A model generated the notes under the pieces. That model did not search any database. It was not told the DNA's origin and was given only the letters and a program-made list of their open reading frames with translations. Shown piece after piece: positions 25,177 through 32,375 of a stretch of 38,579 nucleotides of DNA. The stretch lies in assembly GCA_944392235.1 (NCBI GenBank), contig CALXVZ010000011.1:1-38579 (forward strand). Direction: 5' to 3'. Position numbers and translations under genes: made by a program. The stretch is from an uncultured Alphaproteobacteria bacterium. Lineage in GTDB: Bacteria > Pseudomonadota > Alphaproteobacteria > RF32 > CAG-239. The first letter of the stretch is position 1. Each line of letters opens with the position of its first letter.

Positions 25177-25265
25177 GGTAAACCTCTTTCACAAATTATA
25201 AACAATTTCCAATCATTGAATTTAGTCTCTAACACTAAATTTACAACATATCCATATTTTTTTAT

Positions 25266-25922
25266 TTATTTTACACAAGTGTCAGCCCCTCTTATATACA
25301 GAGGTTTTGGAAAATCAAGCATTTTCTGCAAATATTTTTGATAAGCACAACAAAAAAGAGCATCAATATCCATCATATCAGTAATTTCTACTTGTTTAAT
25401 CTGCAATCCGAGAGGAACAGATAGAAGACGTTCAACTCCATCTCCAACAAAACTAACTTGATGACCTTTTAATTTCTGAGCAATATCCTCACGCGACAAA
25501 GCCAAAGGCTGAGTAAGTTTGACCAAATTTTCATCAAACAATTGGAAGTAAAAATCTTCTCTTTTAGTTTCAATCACAACCGCGTTATAAAAAGCTCTAT
25601 CTTTATCCCTAAGCATATTAGCATAAACATCAAAAGCAGAAACGCCAGCCAATTTAAGCGATGGGCAAGCCACTCCTAGAGCCCTTGCAAACGCCAATCC
25701 TGAACGCACACCTGTAAAAGATCCCGGACCCACACAAACCCCCAACAATTCAACATTATCCATTTGCAAATTAGTTTCATTAATAATTTGCTTCAACCCC
25801 ATAGCCAATTGCTCAGCTTGTCCAAACTCTTCATATTTTTCTATTTTTTTTACACAATTAGTATCATTATAAAGAGCTAAAGCCAGTCCATGACCTGTAG
25901 TATCAAAAACCACTGTATACAT
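25266..25922 (-). CDS. tsaB: tRNA threonylcarbamoyladenosine synthesis protein TsaB
   Basis: TsaB pairs with TsaD and TsaE in making t6A37 of ANN-decoding tRNAs. The N-terminal ASKHA fold starts YTVVFDTTGHGLALALYN and contains the family signature CVGPGSFTGVRSGLAFARAL. The frame is open up to 26003, but the start at 25922 (MYTVVFDT, 218 aa) matches the family; the extension is A/T-rich and lies in the promoter region of the divergent PAS gene. No rimI follows, unlike in many genomes. The C-terminal half is short but present. Confidence 0.9.
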   Translation of the reverse strand: MYTVVFDTTGHGLALALYNDTNCVKKIEKYEEFGQAEQLAMGLKQIINETNLQMDNVELLGVCVGPGSFTGVRSGLAFARALGVACPSLKLAGVSAFDVYANMLRDKDRAFYNAVVIETKREDFYFQLFDENLVKLTQPLALSREDIAQKLKGHQVSFVGDGVERLLSVPLGLQIKQVEITDMMDIDALFCCAYQKYLQKMLDFPKPLYIRGADTCVK

Positions 25923-26041
25923 ATTGTTTACTCTTTCAATTTTTAATTTGCTATCCAACAACAAATAATTTAAAACTAAATATAAATTAAAAGAAAAAAA
26001 CAAACAACCATTATTTTAAATTCGCTATATTTTTTGAAGAG

Positions 26042-26071
26042 TTTACAAAATATAAGAAAAGCATCTATAAC
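26042..26071 (+). promoter_or_regulatory. Predicted promoter of the PAS gene
   Basis: TTTACA, 18-base spacer, TATAAC. It lies just 11 bases before the ATG, so the 5'UTR would be very short or absent. Confidence 0.35.
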
Positions 26072-26082
26072 AAGAGACAAGC

Positions 26083-27705
26083 ATGACGATTGAAACAATA
26101 ACATCTCTACTATATATCTGGATAAGCATAAGCTTAGTATTTCCGCTTATTGCCGTCATATTAATACGCAACAACCGCAAATTACGCAAAGAATTATCCC
26201 AGCAAGATCTCGCAACAAGACACTATGAGGAAATGCTATATGCATCAAAAGACGGCTATATCACATATACAACCTATAAGAACAAAGAATATCAATTTTG
26301 CTCACGCCGATTAGCAACCCTATTAAATCTCCCCCATGGAGAACAAAGCACGCTTGATGAAATACTAACTTTTTTCAACAAAATAGATTCTGAGAACTTA
26401 AACAGTTTATTTCAACGTTTAAAAGAAAAAGGAATTAGTTTCGAAATAATCGTTCAAAGCATAAGCAAAAAGACTTTTGTTATAACAGGAACCAGGATAG
26501 ATTCTTCCGATTCCCAAATAAGAAGTAATTGCCTATGGTTCAGAGACATCACAAAAGAAACAAACTACATAGATAGAGCAACCGAAGAAGCCATAAACAG
26601 CCATAAAGAAGTAGAGAATTTTAGAATACTAGTAGACAATCTCCCTTATCCTGTATGGTTACGAGATCAGAACCTAAAGATATGCTTACTGAATCGTCAA
26701 TACTTATCTTTATTAGGGCTCAAAGATTTTAAGGACATCAATGAGAAGAACGCAACTTTGCATGACTTAGGCAATACAACAAATCTGCAAACCCTAGCAC
26801 AAACAGCAAAAGAGTCCAACACACAACAAAAGAAACAAATAAATATTTTAAACAATGGAGAATTAAAGAAATACGAAATTACCGAAACCCCTTATTATGA
26901 TTCTTCATTAAAAACATCACATATAATCGGTTCATTAATAGACATCAGTGGAATTGATGAAATAAAAAGAAATTATCAAGTTCACTTAGATACCCACTTA
27001 GATATACTAAGTTCGTTAGATACAGCTTTTTGCATTATTAACACAAAACATGAATTTACATTTGGGAATGCCGCATTTTTAAAACTTTGGGATTTGCCCA
27101 CCAACTTCATAGACAACACACCACACTATAACACATTCTTAGAAAAAATACGAGAACAAAAGACATTACCGGAAGTTTCAGATTTTAAAGTTTATAAAGA
27201 AGAAGAGAATAAAGCGTTTGATGCTCTAACAGAACAAAAAGAAGATTTACTCTATATACCAGATGGACGAACATTTAGACGTATCAGAGCACCCCATCCA
27301 GACGGCACAATTATAGCCTACGAAGACATTACAGATAAATTAGCAGCGGCCCGCCATCTTAGTGATTTACTAGCTGTTCAGCGAGACATATTAGATAATA
27401 TCGACGATTCCGTTATAATCTTCACCCCCAATTTAAAACTAAAGACTTATAACAGTTCCTTTTTAAGTCTTTGGGGAATAGCAGAAACAGAAATTCAAGC
27501 CCAACCCTATATGCGAGACATTTTAAATAAACAAAAAAAGAAATTACCAGAAGTAGAAGATTGGGATACATTTAGAGAAGATATGCTAAAACATATCACA
27601 TCTTGCACATCTTTCACATTAAAAATGAAAAACAAACAAAAATTAAAAGTAACCCCTATTATCTTAGCAGATAGCAACCTAATGATTGCATACCATAAAG
27701 AGTAA
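26083..27705 (+). CDS. Membrane-anchored multi-PAS protein without a kinase domain
   Basis: One N-terminal membrane helix (about 9-28, IWISISLVFPLIAVILI) is followed by about four PAS-like units (roughly 46-160, 185-295, 300-420, 430-540). Typical PAS starts are NFRILVDNLPYPVWLRDQNL, ILSSLDTAFCIINTKHEF and ILDNIDDSVIIFTPNLKL, with C-termini such as GSLIDISGIDEIKR and IAYEDITDKLAAARHLSDLL. Alphaproteobacterial relatives of this kind normally end in HisKA and HATPase domains; here the protein stops at the fourth PAS, with no H-box or N/G boxes, and the next frames do not encode one. Role presumably ligand sensing and protein-protein contact. The next gene starts 17 bases later. Confidence 0.75.
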   Translation: MTIETITSLLYIWISISLVFPLIAVILIRNNRKLRKELSQQDLATRHYEEMLYASKDGYITYTTYKNKEYQFCSRRLATLLNLPHGEQSTLDEILTFFNKIDSENLNSLFQRLKEKGISFEIIVQSISKKTFVITGTRIDSSDSQIRSNCLWFRDITKETNYIDRATEEAINSHKEVENFRILVDNLPYPVWLRDQNLKICLLNRQYLSLLGLKDFKDINEKNATLHDLGNTTNLQTLAQTAKESNTQQKKQINILNNGELKKYEITETPYYDSSLKTSHIIGSLIDISGIDEIKRNYQVHLDTHLDILSSLDTAFCIINTKHEFTFGNAAFLKLWDLPTNFIDNTPHYNTFLEKIREQKTLPEVSDFKVYKEEENKAFDALTEQKEDLLYIPDGRTFRRIRAPHPDGTIIAYEDITDKLAAARHLSDLLAVQRDILDNIDDSVIIFTPNLKLKTYNSSFLSLWGIAETEIQAQPYMRDILNKQKKKLPEVEDWDTFREDMLKHITSCTSFTLKMKNKQKLKVTPIILADSNLMIAYHKE

Positions 27706-27722
27706 ACCCCTAAAGGATCACA

Positions 27723-28523
27723 ATGACAGAAGAGTTAACACCAAATAAAAAAAAGAAGATTAACTGGAAAGAAAAAAGTGCTTCAGATGCATCAAGAATA
27801 AGCAAGCGTTTAGAAGGAAGAGAACTTCTAACAGAAGAAGCCACAACCACAAATTCAGTAACTTCAAAAAAAGCAGCAGCCCCAACTTCACCATCATTGG
27901 AGGCACGCAATCGTCTACGCAAAAAGATTAAAGAAGTATATGACGATGAAGAAGATGATGAAAATGAAACAGTATTTTTTGATATTAATTTACTTGATAG
28001 CGAAGAAGACTTAAACCAATCATCCAATTCATTCCTCAAAGAAAAAGAAACTTTACGTATCATAAAAGAACAACAAATGGCCGGAAAATTAAATACCATA
28101 ATGAGCGCCAACCTAGCTGCCAAAGATTTAAATTTACCATCAAGTTTAACTAAAGAAGACCGACGCATTTTAAATTCGGCAGAGTATGACATTGCAGAAA
28201 CCCGTCGTCAAACCTTAAGAAGTAAAATAAGCAAACCACTAGGCATACAAGGCGACCTTCCAGAAAAAGAACTACAAAAGACCATAAAAGATATTAAAAC
28301 AATCCAAACAGAAGTATCTTTGGAAGATCTCGCCCCCATAAAAACAAAAAACATCAAAGAAACCGCCGATATCATAGAAGAAAAAGAAGAAAATGAGATG
28401 GCAAAATTAATATTAGAAAAAACAGGACGGCAACTTCCTAGCATTTCATCCCCTTTAAAACGCAAATTAGAAAAACGTGTTGCTGAAGAGTATGAAAAAC
28501 GCAAAGAAAAAGGCAATGACTAA
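27723..28523 (+). CDS. Unknown highly charged protein, 266 aa
   Basis: No known domain. The protein is hydrophilic, rich in Lys and Glu, with low-complexity acidic stretches (YDDEEDDENETVFFD, EEKEENEMAK) and several predicted helices (LTKEDRRILNSAEYDIAETR). No signal or membrane segment. AAGGA lies 5 bases before the ATG and the PAS gene ends 17 bases upstream, so the two are probably co-transcribed and may act together. Codon use is like that of the neighbours. Confidence 0.65.
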   Translation: MTEELTPNKKKKINWKEKSASDASRISKRLEGRELLTEEATTTNSVTSKKAAAPTSPSLEARNRLRKKIKEVYDDEEDDENETVFFDINLLDSEEDLNQSSNSFLKEKETLRIIKEQQMAGKLNTIMSANLAAKDLNLPSSLTKEDRRILNSAEYDIAETRRQTLRSKISKPLGIQGDLPEKELQKTIKDIKTIQTEVSLEDLAPIKTKNIKETADIIEEKEENEMAKLILEKTGRQLPSISSPLKRKLEKRVAEEYEKRKEKGND

Positions 28524-28533
28524 ATAAACATAA

Positions 28534-28562
28534 TTGACACTTATAAAAAAATATGATAGTCT
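28534..28562 (+). promoter_or_regulatory. Possible promoter of the PTS-methyltransferase cluster
   Basis: Perfect TTGACA with a weak TAGTCT 17 bases on, 40 bases before the next start codon. Confidence 0.35.
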
Positions 28563-28602
28563 TTGAAACGTTGATGATTTAAACTTAAGTAAGAGCCGTG
28601 AA

Positions 28603-29019
28603 ATGGAAAACCAATATTATACACTTATAGAAAAGCAAGACTTTTTTGAAATAATCGAAAACAAGTTCGGCGAATTAGCCATTTTTATTGATGCGCGCAA
28701 AGATGAACCAGCCAATCCCATTTTAGAATATGATGGAAAAAACACTGCTTTATTAAAAAGAGATGGTAAGATTGCCGTAAAATTAGAAGGCATCAATGAA
28801 GAAACAGGATTAGTATTAGCTGAATCAGAATTTGTAATGATTGTTGAAATCAATGGAGATGTCGTAGAACGCACCTATGGAGTTCCTGTTGAAACAGTTG
28901 AAGAATTTTCATTCAGAGGTCGTCAAACACGAGCAGATGAACTAGAGCGCATAAAGAGCAAACAAGAAATTATAAATGCTTTCGGTGCTGTAAGAATTTG
29001 GAAAAGTGGAGCAAAATAG
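28603..29019 (+). CDS. Unknown 138-aa protein upstream of PTS genes
   Basis: No family recognised. A small soluble protein with alternating beta-type segments (GELAIFIDARKD, TALLKRDGKIAVKLEG, EFVMIVEINGDVVERTYGV) and a helical end. It has no Walker A motif, so it is not HPr kinase, the enzyme usually encoded at this position in alphaproteobacteria. Its TAG stop is directly followed by the EIIA start codon, so it is translationally linked to the PTS genes. A regulatory partner of EIIA/HPr is conceivable but unproven. Confidence 0.7.
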   Translation: MENQYYTLIEKQDFFEIIENKFGELAIFIDARKDEPANPILEYDGKNTALLKRDGKIAVKLEGINEETGLVLAESEFVMIVEINGDVVERTYGVPVETVEEFSFRGRQTRADELERIKSKQEIINAFGAVRIWKSGAK

Positions 29020-29418
29020 ATGATAGGAATAGTATTGGTAACACATGGCCGTCTGGCAGATGAATTCAAATCCGCCATGCAACATATCGTTGGTCCTCAA
29101 GAACAACTAGAAACAGCATGTATTGGTCCAAATGATGATATGAATGAACGCCGCAACGATATCTTAAATAAAGTTCAAGCCGTAGATAGTGGCGAAGGCG
29201 TTATCGTGCTAACAGACATGTTTGGAGGCACTCCCTCAAATTTAGCGATATCGATTATGGACAGAGCAAAAGTTGAAGTTATCGCGGGGATAAATCTTCC
29301 CATGTTGGTAAAATTAAACACCCTAAGAAAAGAAAAGGATTTAAAATCGGCCATACATGGAGCAAAAGAAGCAGGGATTAAATATATAACAATAGCATCA
29401 GAATTACTTGGAAAATAA
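29020..29418 (+). CDS. PTS EIIA component, mannose family
   Basis: This is a stand-alone EIIA of the mannose (fructose) permease family, phosphorylated by HPr at His9 in IVLVTHGRLADEF. The fold is confirmed by VIVLTDMFGGTPSNLAIS and VIAGINLPMLVKL. Length 132 aa fits a single domain. No EIIB, EIIC or EIID genes are near, as in the regulatory PTS of many alphaproteobacteria, so it probably signals rather than transports. HPr starts one base after its stop. Confidence 0.92.
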   Translation: MIGIVLVTHGRLADEFKSAMQHIVGPQEQLETACIGPNDDMNERRNDILNKVQAVDSGEGVIVLTDMFGGTPSNLAISIMDRAKVEVIAGINLPMLVKLNTLRKEKDLKSAIHGAKEAGIKYITIASELLGK

Positions 29419-29419
29419 G

Positions 29420-29698
29420 ATGAGTGATACAATATCAGTAGAATTAAATATAATAAACGAAAGAGGTTTACATGCCAGAGCTGCGGCAAACTTTGTAAAA
29501 GCAATCGATGGATTAAATGCGGAAGTAGAAGTGGAAAGACTAGGACAAACTGTAGATGGCAATTCCATCATGGGCTTAATGATGTTAGCAGCATCAAAAG
29601 GCACCTCAATAAAAATAACAGCAAGTGGCACAGATGCCAAGCAAGCAATAACCAATTTAACCGAACTCATCAATAACAAGTTTGGCGAGAACCAATGA
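29420..29698 (+). CDS. ptsH: HPr phosphocarrier protein
   Basis: HPr passes phosphate from enzyme I to EIIA. His18 lies in NERGLHARAAANFVK and the regulatory serine in DGNSIMGLMMLA (Ser49, equivalent to Ser46 of Gram-positive HPr). The frame extends four codons upstream into EIIA, but the ATG at 29420 fits the family and the one-base gap. 92 aa. Its last four bases overlap the start of the DNA methyltransferase. Confidence 0.94.
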   Translation: MSDTISVELNIINERGLHARAAANFVKAIDGLNAEVEVERLGQTVDGNSIMGLMMLAASKGTSIKITASGTDAKQAITNLTELINNKFGENQ

Positions 29699-30627
29699 AT
29701 AAGACCCCGGCCCCACGCAATAAAACAATAGTTTTAAGCGATTCGGAAATAGAAGAATACTCATCCAGAGCAATAACACTGACTAAGAAAGCAAAAGTCA
29801 GTGAAATTTTAAACAAAACAATCTGGCAAGACACATTTGAAGCACTAAAATTTCTGCCAGCCAATTTTGCAGATTTGGTCGTTGTAGATCCTCCATACAA
29901 CTTAACAAAAAAATTTGGCACAAAAGAATTTAAGTCCATGGACTGGAACGACTATAAAAGATGGATGGATAAATGGTTAGCAGAAGTGTTTATCTCACTA
30001 AAGCCCAACGGAAGTTTATATATTTGCTCAGACTGGAATACGTCAATAGCCATTCCTGAAATAGCAGGAAAATACTTCCTACTAAAAAATCGTATAACAT
30101 GGGAAAGAGAAAAAGGTAGAAGCTCTGGCAACAATTGGAAAAATTGCATTGAAGACATTTGGTTTTTTACAAAATCCAGTGAATATACTTTTAATTTAGA
30201 TGCCGTTAAGCTAAAACGCCCTGTTTTAGCCCCATATAAAGATGATAACGGCATTCCTAAAGATTGGCAAGAAGATGAAGAAGAAGAGGGAAAAAAATAT
30301 AGACTTACCGCACCCTCAAATTTATGGACGGATATATCAATTCCCTTCTGGTCCATGCCCGAAAACACCTCACATCCGACCCAAAAACCAGAAAAATTAA
30401 TAGCAAAATTAATCTTAGCATCAAGCAATGAAGGAGATGTTGTTTTTGATCCATTTTTAGGTTCTGGAACAACCTCTGTAACAGCAGCAAAATTAGGCAG
30501 AAAATTTGTTGGAATAGAACGAGAAAAAGAGTATGTTGCCTTAGCCGAAAAACGCCTTGAAAAAGCTCAAACAGATAAAAGTATTCAAGGATACGAAAAT
30601 GGTGTATTCAAGCTTCGCCACGCCTAA
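29695..30627 (+). CDS. Orphan beta-class DNA methyltransferase (N6-adenine or N4-cytosine)
   Basis: Motif IV DPPYNL at 65-70 comes first and the SAM-binding motif DPFLGSGTTSVTAAKLGRKF (from 252) is near the C-terminus, the order of the beta class (CcrM, RsrI, HinfI). The DPPY form favours N6-adenine. HPTQKPEKL precedes motif I. At 310 aa it lacks the extra C-terminal domain of CcrM. No restriction endonuclease gene is adjacent. Its ATG overlaps the HPr stop (ATGA), so it is co-translated with the PTS genes. The target site cannot be read from sequence; a Glu-rich insert (DEEEEGKK) lies in the likely target-recognition region. Confidence 0.9.
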   Translation: MNKTPAPRNKTIVLSDSEIEEYSSRAITLTKKAKVSEILNKTIWQDTFEALKFLPANFADLVVVDPPYNLTKKFGTKEFKSMDWNDYKRWMDKWLAEVFISLKPNGSLYICSDWNTSIAIPEIAGKYFLLKNRITWEREKGRSSGNNWKNCIEDIWFFTKSSEYTFNLDAVKLKRPVLAPYKDDNGIPKDWQEDEEEEGKKYRLTAPSNLWTDISIPFWSMPENTSHPTQKPEKLIAKLILASSNEGDVVFDPFLGSGTTSVTAAKLGRKFVGIEREKEYVALAEKRLEKAQTDKSIQGYENGVFKLRHA

Positions 30628-30666
30628 TTTAAATAACCTAAAAATTTTCTAATCACCATTTATCTC

Positions 30667-30695
30667 TTGAAAAACATTATAAAAAAAGATATAAT
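30667..30695 (+). promoter_or_regulatory. Strong predicted promoter
   Basis: TTGAAA, 17-base spacer, perfect TATAAT, 27 bases before the next start codon. Confidence 0.65.
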
Positions 30696-30722
30696 ATCCA
30701 TTGAAAACAAGGAAGTTTTACA

Positions 30723-31958
30723 ATGGATACCAACATAATATACGCAAACTTCATAAAAAAACATAATACCTATCCCCAACAATTAGCGACTTTAATTGCA
30801 TCAATAAGATCAACTTTGCCCATCAATCAAGAACATCCAAATTACAATCTGGGCACAATGGAAAAAGATGCCGACATCGGATTATCTACTAATATAGGCA
30901 TTGCATCAGCACTGGAATTTGAAAAAAATTTCAAAAGCTACAAGCAAAGCACTCCTTGGATGTCTGATATAGAAGCCCAAGCTCGCACCATCTTTGATTT
31001 TCTCCACCAACACAACATCAATTTGACATACGAAAAAAACAAAGAAGATATCCTATTTAACAATATAAATAGAGAACAATTTTATGCATCCGAAATATAT
31101 CAGAATGCGTTATCTAACACCAATTTTTTTGATAGACACATTGGAAACATGCAAATCTTATGTTTAGAAATAAAAAAAGACACCGATTTTCCACGCAACA
31201 TTCAAGGCCTACCTCAAGAAAAGATTGATGAATTTAAGAGTATACCTACGGAAGAACGATTAGACATCCTTTACAAACGAGGTTTTTACCATGAAAGTAT
31301 TCATGTATCACTAGGCACAACCGACGAGAGAAAATGCGATGCTTTCGCTCTTTTAAAAGTCATGAAAGAATACCCTAAACACGCTCAAATTATATATGAT
31401 ATATACAATATTCAACGGTCGAAAATAGGACATACTATAAAAAACATGTATGGCAAAAAAGAACAGAGCAACGAATATCAACGAGCTATAAAAATTGGCA
31501 CAATGACATACCTTATGCCCAATACATATCAAAAAATAGCAAAATACGCACAACAACCAGAAACCATTCCTAATAATGATGATGAATTAATAAAATTAAC
31601 CTGCGAATTGACACAAGCACCTGAATTTACCAAAGAAGAATTAGAGGATTTCGCTAAACTAATCAACAAACCCGCCCTATGTCGTGCCGATTTAATTCAA
31701 AATTTGATTATTCAAAGATGTATGGAACAAGGAAACTTCAAGTCATTAAGCGATTATATAAACAGTGACAACACGTTAAAAGATTTCATGGATAAACAGG
31801 ATGCAAAACAAAGAAAGAATAATCTAACTAAAATCACTCAATTAAAACAAAGCCAATACAACGATACTTTTTCTCTAACAAAGTCAACCTCTGAGCAAAT
31901 TTTAAGCAATACAATAATAACCGTTTCAATGCAACGCAATAAGAAGCAAAAATCTTAA
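30723..31958 (+). CDS. Unknown 411-aa protein with HESIH zincin-like motif
   Basis: No family recognised. HESIH lies at 190-194 (GFYHESIHVSLGTTDERKCDAF), followed by acidic residues (Asp201, Glu202, Asp206) that could give the third zinc ligand of a metallopeptidase. No signal peptide or membrane helix. The rest is mostly helical and Lys/Asn/Gln-rich. The gene is single, with its own strong promoter and AAGGA 10 bases upstream of the ATG. It resembles the protein at 1-1532 only in carrying HExxH in a long cytoplasmic-type protein. It could be a peptidase or secreted effector; confidence that the gene is real is good, function open. Confidence 0.7.
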   Translation: MDTNIIYANFIKKHNTYPQQLATLIASIRSTLPINQEHPNYNLGTMEKDADIGLSTNIGIASALEFEKNFKSYKQSTPWMSDIEAQARTIFDFLHQHNINLTYEKNKEDILFNNINREQFYASEIYQNALSNTNFFDRHIGNMQILCLEIKKDTDFPRNIQGLPQEKIDEFKSIPTEERLDILYKRGFYHESIHVSLGTTDERKCDAFALLKVMKEYPKHAQIIYDIYNIQRSKIGHTIKNMYGKKEQSNEYQRAIKIGTMTYLMPNTYQKIAKYAQQPETIPNNDDELIKLTCELTQAPEFTKEELEDFAKLINKPALCRADLIQNLIIQRCMEQGNFKSLSDYINSDNTLKDFMDKQDAKQRKNNLTKITQLKQSQYNDTFSLTKSTSEQILSNTIITVSMQRNKKQKS

Positions 31959-32029
31959 ATAGTCCTATCTAAACAAAATTACATCAATATGTTTTTTACA
32001 CTTTCAAATTTAAAAAAACAAAAAAACTA

Positions 32030-32058
32030 TTGCAAAAACATATAACCTAATATATATT
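32030..32058 (+). promoter_or_regulatory. Predicted promoter of the structured RNA
   Basis: TTGCAA, 17-base spacer, TATATT. Transcription would start near 32065. Confidence 0.6.
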
Positions 32059-32064
32059 GCAAAA

Positions 32065-32229
32065 AAATTTGATACAAATATCGAATATGGGACTTCAGAA
32101 TTCCCAAAGCAATAGATATAAATATACCATGTTTGGACGGATGTCGACGAATAAGATTAGATCAAATAAGTCGAGCCGTCGATTGCTTACGGTTTCTGAA
32201 CATCCGCCCGCCTTATGTGGGCTTTTTTT
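32065..32229 (+). ncRNA. Candidate structured RNA of about 165 nt (6S-like rod)
   Basis: Between a good promoter and a strong terminator lies a sequence that folds into one long nested hairpin. Helix 1: 32094-32100 (TTCAGAA) with 32194-32200, flanked by GGA-TCC pairing. Helix 2: AAGCAAT 32107-32113 with 32182-32188. Helix 3: GACGG 32136-32140 with 32176-32180. Helix 4: TCGAC 32144-32148 with 32170-32174, closing a 21-base A-rich loop. A 22-base bulge (32114-32135) faces one base on the 3' side. Size and rod shape recall 6S RNA, but the bubble is one-sided and I cannot assign a family. It could also be a leader attenuator of ftsH. A 73-codon frame across it looks random. Within the 417-base gap between genes this is the main content. 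Confidence 0.6.
32206..32229 (+). terminator. Terminator of the structured RNA
   Basis: GCCCGC and GTGGGC (one G-U) with a 5-base loop, followed by seven T. Confidence 0.85.
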
Positions 32230-32288
32230 ATACATACCGGAATTGTATTTTCGTTACCCCCAATATATATCAAAATAAAAAATAGCTA

Positions 32289-32319
32289 TTGAGTTTTACA
32301 ACAGTTCACTCTATATAAT
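32289..32319 (+). promoter_or_regulatory. Predicted ftsH promoter
   Basis: TTGAGT with TATATA at 17 bases or TATAAT at 19 bases spacing, 57 bases before the ftsH ATG. Confidence 0.45.
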
Positions 32320-32375
32320 ATAGTTGAAAACAAATTCTTCATTCAGAAGAAAGAACAAGAGGGAAATAAAGACAA

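Noticed and set aside
29695-31958. Restriction-modification system formed by the methyltransferase and the following gene
   Set aside because: The following gene has its own promoter and a HESIH motif, but no endonuclease motif such as PD-ExK or HNH that I can see.
32057-32278. 73-codon plus-strand frame between the HESIH gene and ftsH
   Set aside because: It runs across the predicted structured RNA and its terminator, has no ribosome binding site, and the product looks random.
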